The notes beneath the pieces are model-generated. The model ran no database searches, was not told the origin of the DNA, and saw only the letters and a list, made by a program, of their open reading frames with translations. Positions 17,339 through 26,725 of a stretch of DNA of 64,000 bases are shown here, piece after piece. The stretch covers positions 310,001-374,000 of the forward strand of contig JAJFGR010000012.1 of NCBI GenBank assembly GCA_021776025.1. The letters are read 5' to 3'. The stretch comes from Alphaproteobacteria bacterium. GTDB lineage: Bacteria; Pseudomonadota; Alphaproteobacteria; Micavibrionales; Micavibrionaceae. Every line of letters begins with the position of its first letter. Within the stretch, counting starts at the first letter, position 1. A program made the position numbers and the translations under genes.

Positions 17339-19129
17339 TTAATAAACGCGCTCTTTAGGCGGGACAGGCTCGACCTCATCGGTCAAGGTGGTGAGGATGA
17401 CGGGGCGGTAATCGATCTTGGTTTTACCCTTATCGTCAATCCATGTGATGGTGTGTTTCATCCATTTTTCATCATCGCGGTTTGGGAAATCTTCGCGGGC
17501 ATGGGCGCCGCGGGATTCCTCGCGGTTGGCGGCGGAATGCATGGAGACCACAGCTTGGGAAAGCAGATTATCCAGCTCCAGCGTTTCGACCAGATCTGTG
17601 TTGAAGATCATCGATTGGTCGGTGACCTTCAGACCGTCTTTGCCTTTATAAACCTCATCGATTTTCTTGACGCCTTCATCGAGCACTTCGCCAGTGCGGA
17701 AGACGGACGCGTGATTCTGCATGGTTTTTTGCATGTCTAGGCGAAGTTCGGATGTGCGGGTTCCACCTTTCGCGTTACGGAATTTATCGAGGCGCGCAAG
17801 AGATTTTGAGCCATCATCGCTGCCGAAAGGTTGGTGTTTTGCACCCGGGGTAACGGTTGCGGCGGCCTGGTTCGCCGCGGCACGGCCAAAGACGACCAGA
17901 TCGAGCAGAGAGTTTGAACCCAGACGGTTGGCACCATGGACGGACACGCAGGCGGCTTCGCCAATGGCCATCAAACCCGGCACGATGGCGTTCGGATCTT
18001 TTTTAGTAGGATGAATAACTTCACATTTATAATTGGCGGGAATGCCGCCCATATTGTAATGCGCGGTCGGCAAGACGGGGATGGGTTCTTTCGTTACATC
18101 GACATCGGCAAAAATGCGGGCACTTTCGGCAATGCCCGGCAGACGGGATTGAATGATGTCAGAATCGAGATGCATGAGATTAAGGTGGATGTGATCTGCG
18201 TCCTCACCCACGCCGCGCCCTTCGCGAATTTCGATGGTCATAGAGCGAGAGACAACATCGCGGGAGGCAAGGTCTTTGGCAGACGGAGCGTAGCGCTCCA
18301 TAAAGCGTTCCCCTTCGGAATTAGTGAGATAACCGCCCTCACCGCGCACGCCTTCGGTGATTAGGCAGCCGGCGCCGTAAATACCAGTAGGGTGAAACTG
18401 GATGAATTCCATATCCTGCAGCGGAATGCCCGCGCGCAGGGCCATGCCATTGCCATCGCCGGTACATGTGTGCGCGGAAGTGCAAGAGAAGAATGTACGG
18501 CCATAACCGCCCGTGGCCAGAATAACCTGATGCGCGCGGAAACGGTGGATAGTGCCGGTATCAAGGTCCCAAGCCATGACGCCGATACATTCACCTTCGT
18601 CGCTCATGATCAAATCAAGCGCGAAATATTCGATAAAAAATTCAGCGTGGTTTTTAAGAGCTTGGGTATAAAGCGTATGCAAAATCGCGTGACCTGTGCG
18701 ATCAGCCGCGGCGCAAGTGCGCTGCGCTGTGCCCTTGCCGTAATGGGTGGTCATGCCGCCAAAAGCGCGCTGATAGATTTTTCCGGCGGCTGTGCGGGAA
18801 AATGGCACGCCGTAATGTTCAAGTTCGATAATTGCCGGGATGGCTTCCTTGCACATATATTCAATCGCGTCCTGATCGCCGAGCCAGTCAGAACCTTTGA
18901 TTGTATCATAGAAATGAAAGCGCCAGTCATCTTCGCCCATATTGCCAAGTGCAGCAGAGATGCCGCCTTGCGCGGCCACAGTGTGGGAGCGGGTTGGGAA
19001 AACCTTGGAGATAATCGCGGTTTTGAGGCCTTTTTCAGCGCAGCCGAAACCTGCACGCAGGCCTGCGCCCCCTGCTCCCACGACAACGACATCGTATTCA
19101 TGGTCAATAATTTCATAAGCTTCAGACAT
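17339..19129 (-). CDS. sdhA: Succinate dehydrogenase flavoprotein subunit
   Basis: Oxidises succinate to fumarate in complex II. The 596 residues show the FAD-binding [16 protein letters not shown] at 14-29, SHTVAAQGG with His49 as the covalent flavin attachment site, the [15 protein letters not shown] active-site loop and [14 protein letters not shown] near residue 400. Length and all blocks are normal. It is third in sdhC-sdhD-sdhA, 4 bp after sdhD. sdhB does not follow; instead there is a GGDEL gene, and a decayed copy of the sdhA 3' end is found at 15571-15653. Confidence 0.98.
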   Translation of the reverse strand: MSEAYEIIDHEYDVVVVGAGGAGLRAGFGCAEKGLKTAIISKVFPTRSHTVAAQGGISAALGNMGEDDWRFHFYDTIKGSDWLGDQDAIEYMCKEAIPAIIELEHYGVPFSRTAAGKIYQRAFGGMTTHYGKGTAQRTCAAADRTGHAILHTLYTQALKNHAEFFIEYFALDLIMSDEGECIGVMAWDLDTGTIHRFRAHQVILATGGYGRTFFSCTSAHTCTGDGNGMALRAGIPLQDMEFIQFHPTGIYGAGCLITEGVRGEGGYLTNSEGERFMERYAPSAKDLASRDVVSRSMTIEIREGRGVGEDADHIHLNLMHLDSDIIQSRLPGIAESARIFADVDVTKEPIPVLPTAHYNMGGIPANYKCEVIHPTKKDPNAIVPGLMAIGEAACVSVHGANRLGSNSLLDLVVFGRAAANQAAATVTPGAKHQPFGSDDGSKSLARLDKFRNAKGGTRTSELRLDMQKTMQNHASVFRTGEVLDEGVKKIDEVYKGKDGLKVTDQSMIFNTDLVETLELDNLLSQAVVSMHSAANREESRGAHAREDFPNRDDEKWMKHTITWIDDKGKTKIDYRPVILTTLTDEVEPVPPKERVY

Positions 19130-19133
19130 TTAT

Positions 19134-19541
19134 TTATACACCCACCGTAAAAGCAATTTTAAGAACAGAAAATGCGCAGGCCAGCGCCACCGCAAAAAAG
19201 AACAGATACATACCAACAAGCTTGAATATCTTGAAATATTCATTGTGAAAATAATCTTCCACGATCTCGCGATTACCTAAAACAGCATGCATGAAAGCCG
19301 AGATGATCAGCAGGATCATACAGATGGCATTGCGCGGATCGGCGAGCTTGACGGTAAACTCCGCATGCGAAGCGCCGACAGTCTGGCTCAGGAACCACAG
19401 AAACCAGACAGAGAGAATAACATTCGCAACGGCCGTAACGCGCAGCTTAATCCAGTTTTCGACCGCGCCCCTAGCAGCGCCCAGACCGCGCGCGCGTGCC
19501 AGCGGTGTTTTTATGCCATGATTTTCCCATTTCATTTTCAT
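19134..19541 (-). CDS. sdhD: Succinate dehydrogenase membrane anchor subunit D
   Basis: 135-residue membrane anchor with three helices (about 32-50, 64-84 and 103-127). The matrix-side HAVLGNREIVEDYFHNE motif, typical of alphaproteobacterial SdhD, supports heme b and quinone binding with SdhC. Its start overlaps the sdhC stop as ATGA, so translation is coupled. Confidence 0.92.
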   Translation of the reverse strand: MKMKWENHGIKTPLARARGLGAARGAVENWIKLRVTAVANVILSVWFLWFLSQTVGASHAEFTVKLADPRNAICMILLIISAFMHAVLGNREIVEDYFHNEYFKIFKLVGMYLFFFAVALACAFSVLKIAFTVGV

Positions 19542-20005
19542 CGCGCGCGCCCCTCAATGACTGCTTCAGCCAGCGTTTCAGTCTTTACCAGCGAGGCATA
19601 CTGACCTGTATAACTCAGCACGCAATACCAAGTCATGCCGGTCAGCAGGGCGGTGAGCAGCAAAACCACATAGCCGGCTCTATAGGCATTCTCAATTTTA
19701 AATAACAACCCTGTATCCCAGATCAGATGGCGAACGCCGTTGGCGAGATGATAATAAAAAGCCAACGTCCAGCCAAAGAGCAAAAGCTTGCCGAGAGTAG
19801 AGCCAGCAAAATTCATAAATACGTCATAAGCTTCAGGCCCGATTGCTGCGGCCACCAACCACCAAGAAAACATGACCAGCCCCACAGTTAAGGCGACACC
19901 GGTTGCCCGGTGCAGCACAGAGGTCATGGATGTTAATTGAGGCTTATAAACCTGAAGGTGGGGAGAGAGCGGGCGCTCGTTCGCAGATGCTTTAGCATCG
20001 GACAT
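19538..20005 (-). CDS. sdhC: Succinate dehydrogenase cytochrome b556 subunit
   Basis: Membrane anchor of complex II with RPLSPHLQVYK, SMTSVLHRATGVALT and LANGVRHLIWDTG, the last holding the heme b ligand His. Three membrane helices follow. The frame continues 14 codons further upstream, but ATG 20005 is chosen because AAGGA lies at a good distance and the family N-terminus begins there, giving 155 residues. It heads the sdhCDA operon. Confidence 0.93.
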   Translation of the reverse strand: MSDAKASANERPLSPHLQVYKPQLTSMTSVLHRATGVALTVGLVMFSWWLVAAAIGPEAYDVFMNFAGSTLGKLLLFGWTLAFYYHLANGVRHLIWDTGLLFKIENAYRAGYVVLLLTALLTGMTWYCVLSYTGQYASLVKTETLAEAVIEGRAR

Positions 20006-20049
20006 TTTTTGATATTCCTTATAATGATGTGCGGTACCCAATCCCACAT

Positions 20050-20077
20050 ATCATAAGAGATAGTAAAACAAATTCAA
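20050..20077 (-). promoter_or_regulatory. Probable sdhC promoter
   Basis: Read leftward: TTGAAT (20077-20072), 16-bp spacer, TATGAT (20055-20050). Transcription would begin near 20043, about 38 nt before the sdhC ATG, leaving room for the AAGGA ribosome site. Confidence 0.4.
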
Positions 20078-20134
20078 TGGCTAATCCCATGGAATTTCAA
20101 TTGTATGGCGATTTTAAGATTGAGACTAAAAAAG

Positions 20135-21394
20135 CTAAACGGCCTTTAACACTTCTGTTTTAGCCGCTTTGGCAACGACAACCTTATTCCGGCCCGCTTC
20201 TTTGGCTTCATAAAGAGCAGCATCAGCGCGTTTCAAGAGCGCATCAATATCCTCATTTTCATTGTCCATAAACACCAGACCAAAACTGGACGTATAGGTC
20301 AGTCTCATCTCGCTGCCATCATCCTTTTTAACGGGGCATGGGGTTGTTTCAATTTCGTGTCGTAATTTCTCCATCATCTTGACACCTTGTTCAAGATTGG
20401 TTTGAGGCAGTACAAAAGCAAACTCTTCGCCGCCTATACGACCAAAGACATCTTCTTTTCTGATCATCTTCTTAAGAATACCCGCGAGATGCACCAACAC
20501 GTCATCGCCAGCAGCATGGCCATAGGTATCATTTACCGCTTTAAATTTATCAATATCGGATAAAACCACACATACATTTGTTTTATGCCGGCGCGCCCGG
20601 CTCAACTCGGCCTCTGCCAATTGCATAAAGGACCGGCGGTTATCTAAGCCTGTTAAGGTATCTTTTAGCGCCATATTTAAGAGCTGTGCTGAATATTTTT
20701 TTACATACGAAACCAAGGGCCTGAAGATAAATGTGGCTTCCAAAAGCAGGGCTATAAGAAGAAAAGCAAACACGCCTTTTTGCATGCGATTCAAACGATT
20801 GATTTTTGCAAGCGCCTCTTCCTGATATTGCTGCGCGGCGATATCCAGCCCTTGGATCAATTCACCTGTCGCCAAATTTGTTGAAACAGTTTGAAACGCT
20901 TTATATTTTGACTCCGGTGTCTGCTCTTCATCGAGTTTCAGGAATTCATCAACCAGAGCAATATAATTTTGAGCCTGGCGATGTAAGTTCACAGGATCGG
21001 AAAAGTAGATTTTATAAACCTGCGGGCTCATTTCAACACTGCCGGTTTTTTCTTCTAAATAACCATGAACAAGGTAATCATGGCCCAGCTTAAAAGAAAA
21101 ATAGGAATTTTCTACAAGCGCCCAATTTTCCGGTGTTTTTTCATTTACAAAGCCGGATATATGAAGGGCGACCTGCTGCGCCGTTACGCGCTGACGGCCT
21201 GCGATGTAGACAATCTCAGCTGTTTCTTTTTGCGCGCTGGTCATCTGCGTAATCATGGTGTGGCTTACAGACGCCAAAAGCGCAATAACGCCTAAAGCGA
21301 GTATATAAACAATTGTCAAATACCCGCTTGGATCCTTAACTGAACCATACGAATTTTGGTAGTCCGGCTTGTTTTTAGAAAACCATGAGATCAT
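20135..21394 (-). CDS. Membrane diguanylate cyclase with PilJ/NarX-like sensor
   Basis: 419 residues: short cytoplasmic tail, membrane helix at about 25-49, a periplasmic domain to about 205, second helix at about 206-226, and a GGDEF domain. The start of the periplasmic part (IVYIAGRQRVTAQQVALHI, 61-79) matches the PilJ/NarX-type ligand-binding domain (P-box-like GRQRxxxQ). The cyclase domain has DTLTGLDNRRS (245-255), SDIDKFKAVND and an intact GGEEF (321-325), with an RKED inhibitory site (312-315) at the usual spacing. It should make c-di-GMP in response to a periplasmic signal. It lies upstream of sdhC on the same strand, 130 bp away. Confidence 0.88.
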   Translation of the reverse strand: MISWFSKNKPDYQNSYGSVKDPSGYLTIVYILALGVIALLASVSHTMITQMTSAQKETAEIVYIAGRQRVTAQQVALHISGFVNEKTPENWALVENSYFSFKLGHDYLVHGYLEEKTGSVEMSPQVYKIYFSDPVNLHRQAQNYIALVDEFLKLDEEQTPESKYKAFQTVSTNLATGELIQGLDIAAQQYQEEALAKINRLNRMQKGVFAFLLIALLLEATFIFRPLVSYVKKYSAQLLNMALKDTLTGLDNRRSFMQLAEAELSRARRHKTNVCVVLSDIDKFKAVNDTYGHAAGDDVLVHLAGILKKMIRKEDVFGRIGGEEFAFVLPQTNLEQGVKMMEKLRHEIETTPCPVKKDDGSEMRLTYTSSFGLVFMDNENEDIDALLKRADAALYEAKEAGRNKVVVAKAAKTEVLKAV

Positions 21395-21467
21395 TTTGCC
21401 CCCAAAACAATATTAAACCTTATCATTTTAGGCCTTAAAATACCCCTAATTTTTTATATTACTTGTC

Positions 21468-21971
21468 TTATGTGAGCTTAAATTTTAACGCTACACCATT
21501 GATACAGTGTCGTTTTCCGGTTGGTTTGGGGCCATCATCAAAAATGTGCCCTAAATGCCCGCCGCAATTGGCGCAATGCTCTTCTGCGCGAGGATAAACC
21601 AAGACGTAATCCGTTGATATACCAATGGACTGGTCGTTGTAGGGTTGCCAGAAGCTGGGCCAGCCCGTGCCACTATCAAATTTATGAGCTGTTGCAAATA
21701 ATGGGTGATCGCACCCAGCGCAATGGAACACGCCTTCGCGCTTCTCTTTATCGTGCGGGGATGAGCCAGAGCGTTCTGTACCAGCTTTACGGAGCACACG
21801 GTACTGTTCAGCACTCAGTTTTTCTTTCCACTCAACGTCGCTGAGCTGATATGGGAAGCTTTTCGCCTTGCCTTCGCCTTTTTTTGTAAACACGTCAAAT
21901 GCTCCTGCTTTTCCTGCAATTCCAAGGGCTAGCAATGATACGCCGCCTGCTATGAAATGTCGTCTGTTCAT
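21468..21971 (-). CDS. msrB: Peptide-methionine (R)-S-oxide reductase with Tat signal
   Basis: Reduces methionine-R-sulfoxide in proteins. From ATG 21971, chosen for its AAGGAG site 8 bp upstream, it has 167 residues. The first 24 begin NRRHFIAGG and run into a hydrophobic core ending GKAGA, a twin-arginine type signal, so the enzyme is probably periplasmic. The MsrB domain has the zinc cysteines CAGC (84-87) and CANC (133-136), the GTGWPSFWQP motif and the catalytic Cys156 in RHCINGVALKF. Most MsrB proteins are cytoplasmic; export suggests a role in repairing envelope proteins. Confidence 0.92.
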   Translation of the reverse strand: MNRRHFIAGGVSLLALGIAGKAGAFDVFTKKGEGKAKSFPYQLSDVEWKEKLSAEQYRVLRKAGTERSGSSPHDKEKREGVFHCAGCDHPLFATAHKFDSGTGWPSFWQPYNDQSIGISTDYVLVYPRAEEHCANCGGHLGHIFDDGPKPTGKRHCINGVALKFKLT

Positions 21972-22033
21972 CGTTTTTACTCCTTGCAATCACATAGGGG
22001 AATTCGAACAAAAAGCGAGAAAAGTTACAAGTT

Positions 22034-23056
22034 TTAAGCCGCGGCTAGCGCTTTACTTTTAATCAAAAGCTCAGCGATTTGGACGGTGTTGAGGGCTGCG
22101 CCTTTGCGCAGATTATCACTGACGCACCAGAAATTCAGGCCGTTTTCGACCGTAATGTCTTCACGCACGCGAGAGACATAGACATCGTCTTCACCCTGCA
22201 CTTCTGCGGGCGTGACATATTCAAGATTTTCCTGCTCAAGATCAATCAGCGTGACGCCTTCGGCCTCGCGCAGAAGCTCTTTGGCCTGGATAGCGGTGAG
22301 TTCTTTTTCCAGCTCGATATTGATCATTTCGGCATGGCCAACGAACACAGGGATGCGCACGCAAGACGCGCAGACTTTAATGGCGGATCCTAGAATTTTT
22401 TTGGTTTCAACAACCATTTTCCATTCTTCTTTGGTCATGCCGTCATCCATAAAATCGTCAATCTGAGGAATCGCGTTGAAGGCGATTTGCTTTGGATAAA
22501 CGTTCGGCGTTGGTGTCTGGTTGGCATAGATGCCTTTGGTTTGATTAAACAGCTCATCCATTGCAGCCTTGCCAGAACCGGATACAGATTGATAGGTGCT
22601 GACCACAACACGCTTAATGGTGGCCGCATCATGCAGAGGTTTAAGCGCCACAACCATCTGAATGGTTGAACAATTCGGGTTGGCGATGATGCCTTTTTTA
22701 ATCTGGTTAATGGCCTGCGGATTTACTTCGGGCACGATGAGGGGTACATCCGGGTCCATACGCCAATGCGATGTATTATCAATAACGGTTGCGCCGGCAG
22801 CCGCGGCTTTGGGCGAATACTCAGCGGAAACTTTTGCCCCCGGGGAAGAGAGTACAATATCCACGCCTTTGAAATCAAAAGTGGCGAGATCTTGCACCTT
22901 GAGATCTTTATCGCCGAAGGAAACCTCCTGCCCTACGCTGCGGCTGGAAGCCAGCGCGATGACATCATCAGCTGGAAAATCACGTTCATCAAGAATGTTG
23001 AGTATTTCATGCCCAACATTCCCGGTTGCGCCAACAACTGCAACTTTATATCCCAT
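22034..23056 (-). CDS. asd: Aspartate-semialdehyde dehydrogenase
   Basis: Reduces aspartyl phosphate to aspartate semialdehyde, the branch point to lysine, diaminopimelate, threonine and methionine. The 340-residue protein has the Rossmann GATGNVGHEIL (9-19), the active-site Cys129 in ANPNCSTIQMV, the STYQSVSGSGKAAMDEL block and the RIPVFVGHAEMINIE substrate-binding block. Divergent from the hybrid kinase gene across 84 bp. Confidence 0.97.
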   Translation of the reverse strand: MGYKVAVVGATGNVGHEILNILDERDFPADDVIALASSRSVGQEVSFGDKDLKVQDLATFDFKGVDIVLSSPGAKVSAEYSPKAAAAGATVIDNTSHWRMDPDVPLIVPEVNPQAINQIKKGIIANPNCSTIQMVVALKPLHDAATIKRVVVSTYQSVSGSGKAAMDELFNQTKGIYANQTPTPNVYPKQIAFNAIPQIDDFMDDGMTKEEWKMVVETKKILGSAIKVCASCVRIPVFVGHAEMINIELEKELTAIQAKELLREAEGVTLIDLEQENLEYVTPAEVQGEDDVYVSRVREDITVENGLNFWCVSDNLRKGAALNTVQIAELLIKSKALAAA

Positions 23057-23140
23057 TGTTTTGTCCTTTTCGGTCTTTGACCTTCATTTTCAGGGCCTTC
23101 ATTGATATGATAAACACCTGTTCAATTGCAAGATTTAAAT

Positions 23141-25123
23141 ATGCCCAACAATAAAAAACCCAACCCTGAAGACTTAAGTATAGCGGAACTTCAGCAGAAA
23201 GTCGCCGAGGCTGATGCGGTTGCGGATATGAAATCGAATTTTCTGGCGACGATGAGCCATGAGATCCGCACCCCCATGCAAACAATTTTTGGCTTGCTGG
23301 AGCTGATTTCTGATGAGAAACCTTCAGATAAAATTTCAGAGATGGTGGGCACCGCACAGACAGCGGCGGCGGGCTTGCTTGAAATTCTCGACGATATTTT
23401 GGATCTAGCTAAAATGGACGCCGACAAGATGGAGCTCGATATGTTTGAGGTCCCGGTGCGTTTGCTTGTGCGTGGGATGCTGGAGGCTCTGGCGGTGAAG
23501 GTTCACGGCATTGATATTGAGCTAATTGATGATATTGAAAAGGATGTACCCTTTGTTGTGGTGGGGGATCCAAAACGGCTGCGCCAAATTATGATGAATC
23601 TGTGCGGCAATGCTTTGAAATTTACACATCAGGGTAGTGTCACCGTGCGCGTTACATCTAAAACCCAAGAGATTGAAGCCCCTGAAGATGGAGTAGGACT
23701 TAGGTTTGAGGTCACGGATACCGGCATAGGGATGAGCGATGAGGTTTGTGCGCGATTATTTGGATCTTTTGTACAGGCGGATAATTCGACCAGCCGGAAA
23801 TATGGTGGAACAGGCCTTGGGCTTTCCATCTCGAAAAAACTGGTTGAGCTTATGGGCGGAGAGATTGGCGTTTACAGCGTTGAAGGCCAAGGATCGATGT
23901 TCTGGTTTGAAATTCCAACGAAAGAAGTTAGCACGAATAGTTCGACCGTAGAGCTGCCCTCTTTAGATGGAATCTCTGTTCTGTCTGTCGAGGATCACCC
24001 TCAAGGGGCGAAGGAAATCGTAAATTCTTTACGCTCGATGGGCGCGGCCATCGAAAGTTGCCCGACCTATAAAGAAGGGTTAGAGCTTTCCAAACGCCGG
24101 CCGTTTGATGTTGCGGTGATTGATCAGGGGCTACCAGATGGGCTAGGGCTGGATTTGATCAAGGAGATTGTCAAAATTCGTCCGAATATGGGACTGGTGA
24201 TGTACACGGTACGCGATGATGTGGGCCTGTCGCATTCACTGCAAGCGCTTGGCGTAACATATCTGACCAAACCAGCCAGCCGCATTGGTTTGGGCGAAGC
24301 CGTACGCGATGCAACCAATAAAATGGAGCGTATGGAAATTAGCGGCCCGACAAAATTGCTGATTGCTGAAGATACTGAAAGCGTGCGTGATATTTTAGGT
24401 CGGCAGCTCGATAAGCTGGGTGTGGATGCAAGTTTTGTTGAAGATGGAAAACAGGCGCTGGAAGCTCTGAATACTGGGCAGTACGGCATTTTAATTACGG
24501 ATCTGCACATGCCCGAGATGGATGGCTACGGCTTGGTCGATCATATCCGCACGAAAGAAAGTCTTGATGGGTTTACGCATTTCCCTGTGATTGTTCTCAC
24601 CGCTGATGTGCAAATGGCGGAGCGTGAAACCTATATGAAGCACGGGTTTGATGAATGTTTGTTGAAGCCTGTTTCTTTGGGACAATTCAAGCGGCTGTTG
24701 ATGCGCTGGGGGCTGCTCAATGAAGAAGAGGGCGAGACAGAAGAGGAAGAAGAAGAGACAACTGTTCAAGAAAAACCGGCTCTATCAGACGATGAAAAAC
24801 CGCCAGCAGTTGATAAAGACGCGATGATTGCGCAAATGGGAGCGTTTGATGAGAGCACAATTGAAATGCTGGGCATGTTTATTGATATGACACGCCCGCA
24901 GATTGAAAAGATTGAGCAAGCGCTCAAGGATAATGATTTTCACGAACTTAAAGAGCTTGGCCACAGCCTTAAAGGCGGCGCGCGTTCGGCCTGTTGTAAT
25001 GTGCTTGGAGATTTTGCTGCGCAACTGCAGGATAATGCAGAAGCACAAAAGCCAGTTGATGAGGTTGTTGCCAGTATCGTGGAAGAATTTAAACGTGTGG
25101 AAGATGAGATTGCGGGATTTTAG
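23141..25123 (+). CDS. Soluble hybrid histidine kinase: HisKA-HATPase-REC-REC-HPt
   Basis: A 660-residue multistep phosphorelay protein with no membrane segment and no sensor domain beyond about 25 N-terminal residues. HisKA has ATMSHEIRTPM with His40; the ATPase has MMNLCGNALKF, DTGIGMSDE and YGGTGLGLSIS. REC1 (about 265-380) has VIDQGLPDG, REC2 (about 395-515) has LITDLHMPEMDG and LLKPVS. The last 100 residues form an HPt domain with HSLKGGA. An acidic linker (EEGETEEEEEETTV) joins REC2 and HPt. ATG 23141 is preferred over an upstream TTG. It ends tail to tail with the pilus operon, overlapping by 4 bp. The input signal and final target are unknown. Confidence 0.9.
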   Translation: MPNNKKPNPEDLSIAELQQKVAEADAVADMKSNFLATMSHEIRTPMQTIFGLLELISDEKPSDKISEMVGTAQTAAAGLLEILDDILDLAKMDADKMELDMFEVPVRLLVRGMLEALAVKVHGIDIELIDDIEKDVPFVVVGDPKRLRQIMMNLCGNALKFTHQGSVTVRVTSKTQEIEAPEDGVGLRFEVTDTGIGMSDEVCARLFGSFVQADNSTSRKYGGTGLGLSISKKLVELMGGEIGVYSVEGQGSMFWFEIPTKEVSTNSSTVELPSLDGISVLSVEDHPQGAKEIVNSLRSMGAAIESCPTYKEGLELSKRRPFDVAVIDQGLPDGLGLDLIKEIVKIRPNMGLVMYTVRDDVGLSHSLQALGVTYLTKPASRIGLGEAVRDATNKMERMEISGPTKLLIAEDTESVRDILGRQLDKLGVDASFVEDGKQALEALNTGQYGILITDLHMPEMDGYGLVDHIRTKESLDGFTHFPVIVLTADVQMAERETYMKHGFDECLLKPVSLGQFKRLLMRWGLLNEEEGETEEEEEETTVQEKPALSDDEKPPAVDKDAMIAQMGAFDESTIEMLGMFIDMTRPQIEKIEQALKDNDFHELKELGHSLKGGARSACCNVLGDFAAQLQDNAEAQKPVDEVVASIVEEFKRVEDEIAGF

Positions 25124-25902
25124 ATATCGGATGTTCCACAGCTGTTATCAATAGCGAAGTCCCCATGCGGGCCAGAGGCGTTATTTAGGAGCCAAACACG
25201 GAAGCATATTTCAGTATTAGGGCATGTCGCCTGAGCGGTTGCATCGCTATCCATATCAACGGCACCGCCTGTCGCGTCTATAACATCTGCCTCACATTCT
25301 GAAAATTTCTCATCCAATTTTTCCAACGCCGCGGCAATAAAGGCATCGGACTTTGTTGTCCGGGTCCAGTAAAATACCCCGTCGGCACCGTTATAAATCT
25401 GCCAATCCTCAAAAAGATCCGGAGCCGGGCCAAGAAACTTTCCGCTAGCCCCGGTGAAAATGCGCGCATGGTCGTCATGGTTTGCGTTTTGGCCGCCGTT
25501 ATTGCCAGGGCAACGTATGTTTCTTACCAGTCTGTCACCCGCAGCGGCAGGCGTGGCATTTGCAAAATGATCGGAATCCGGATTTAAAGGATAACGTTTA
25601 TTAGCGCCGGGCGTATCTGTGTCTGTTGTTGTGCAATAGGCCGGCGTATCATCCTCAATACAGCCATCACCATTGGGATAAAGCAGAACACACTCTTGTA
25701 TCGCTGCCCGCACTGTATCGATCTGCCCTTGCAACGCGGAGACCGTTTTAAAGGTGTTTTGTGATGAGGTCTGCTGCGAGGATGGTTCCATAAAGCTGAC
25801 CGTCAACGCTGCCAACAGCGCAATGGCGATGAGGATGTAAACAAGCGCGCTCCCTGTTTCAGAAGCGCGCCTGCGTAAATTCGATAAAGTGTTTAAGCTC
25901 AT
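25120..25902 (-). CDS. Pilin-like protein 2 (last gene of pilus operon)
   Basis: 260 residues. A short basic N-terminus (SNLRRRASETG) precedes a single hydrophobic helix SALVYILIAIALLAALTVSF near residues 18-37, as in type IV prepilins cut after Gly by a prepilin peptidase. The usual Glu at mature position 5 is absent. The helix closely resembles that of the preceding gene, so the two are paralogous at the N-terminus. The rest is Asp/Asn/Gly-rich with several cysteines (ECVLL, DGCIED, AYCTT, NIRCPG, SECEAD, ATCPN, EICFR, NSCGT), consistent with a disulfide-stabilised surface head. It could be a minor pilin or tip adhesin in the position of PilV. ATG 25902 is preferred over TTG 25908. Confidence 0.7.
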   Translation of the reverse strand: MSLNTLSNLRRRASETGSALVYILIAIALLAALTVSFMEPSSQQTSSQNTFKTVSALQGQIDTVRAAIQECVLLYPNGDGCIEDDTPAYCTTTDTDTPGANKRYPLNPDSDHFANATPAAAGDRLVRNIRCPGNNGGQNANHDDHARIFTGASGKFLGPAPDLFEDWQIYNGADGVFYWTRTTKSDAFIAAALEKLDEKFSECEADVIDATGGAVDMDSDATAQATCPNTEICFRVWLLNNASGPHGDFAIDNSCGTSDI

Positions 25903-25911
25903 GTCCAAATT

Positions 25912-26685
25912 TTATCTTTCAACAAGAACGTGATAGTAAACCATTGTGCCACCACCGGCTGCGCCGTCATCCTGATCATAGCAACCGAATGGTTGGCCGG
26001 TAAAATCACCGTCAATCAAGGTCCCGGGTGCCGCCGCAGGATTGTCAATATTTACATTCCCTTCGGTTCTGCTCATGTTAGAGGCAGCGTTGGGCAAAGT
26101 TGTGGCACCGATAGAAACACCATCACCATCACCATCGACCAGATTTGTAATCCCGAATTCCTGATTAAGACGAGTACAAACAGAGGTATTGATCCCCGGG
26201 AACATTGCAATGATGTCATTTGCACTCGTTCCTATGTCCTCAATAGCGTATTCACTTGTGAATATCCATGGGACCTGAACACCGCTTGCGGTGACCGTAG
26301 CCGGCGCAGTAACAAGCGTCGCACCACCACCACTTGGATGGAATACACATGAAGCGGATAGGGCATCACAATGTGTTGCCGCTGGCGCTTCGTCAAAAGC
26401 GGACGGTGGATCAAAATTCATGGCAGACACATCCGTACCGCCGATAATCATCCGTACAATCGCCGTTCTAACCGAAGCGGGATATTGCGTGATTTGAGCT
26501 GAATTCACCAAGTTGGCCTCACCATCCGAGGCACCGCCACCGGATCTGGATGATTGCGTCACGGCGTAAGACAGGGCCGCGAATAACGCCACCGCAATCA
26601 AGATCAGAAACAGGACGTTTCCGCTTTCTGTTTTTCGATTCATCATTTTTTGACCTTCGTAAAATTTCTTAAAGTTATTCAGCAT
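25912..26685 (-). CDS. Pilin-like protein 1 with DGDGDG loop
   Basis: 257 residues. The leader ends KTESG and is followed by the helix NVLFLILIAVALFAALSYAV, like a class IVb prepilin with a long leader, though without the typical Glu5. The head is rich in Gly, Ala and Asp. VDGDGDGVSIG matches a D-x-D-x-D-G calcium loop, encoded by a short tandem GATGGT repeat near 26112-26130. Two ATGs have good ribosome sites (26685 with GGAG; 26646 with AAGG). It is the best candidate for the main pilin by position, but its size is large for that role. Confidence 0.7.
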   Translation of the reverse strand: MLNNFKKFYEGQKMMNRKTESGNVLFLILIAVALFAALSYAVTQSSRSGGGASDGEANLVNSAQITQYPASVRTAIVRMIIGGTDVSAMNFDPPSAFDEAPAATHCDALSASCVFHPSGGGATLVTAPATVTASGVQVPWIFTSEYAIEDIGTSANDIIAMFPGINTSVCTRLNQEFGITNLVDGDGDGVSIGATTLPNAASNMSRTEGNVNIDNPAAAPGTLIDGDFTGQPFGCYDQDDGAAGGGTMVYYHVLVER

Positions 26686-26725
26686 GTTATTTCTCCACTA
26701 TATCTTTCTGATTGTACCACCCTAA

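Noticed and set aside
18392-19150. Long open frame (252 codons) antisense to sdhA
   Set aside because: Covered by sdhA, whose conservation is clear; no ribosome site or family features.
25120-26685. Shufflon-like variable pilin 3' ends, as in R64
   Set aside because: No repeated inverted segments and no site-specific recombinase gene near the pilin-like genes.
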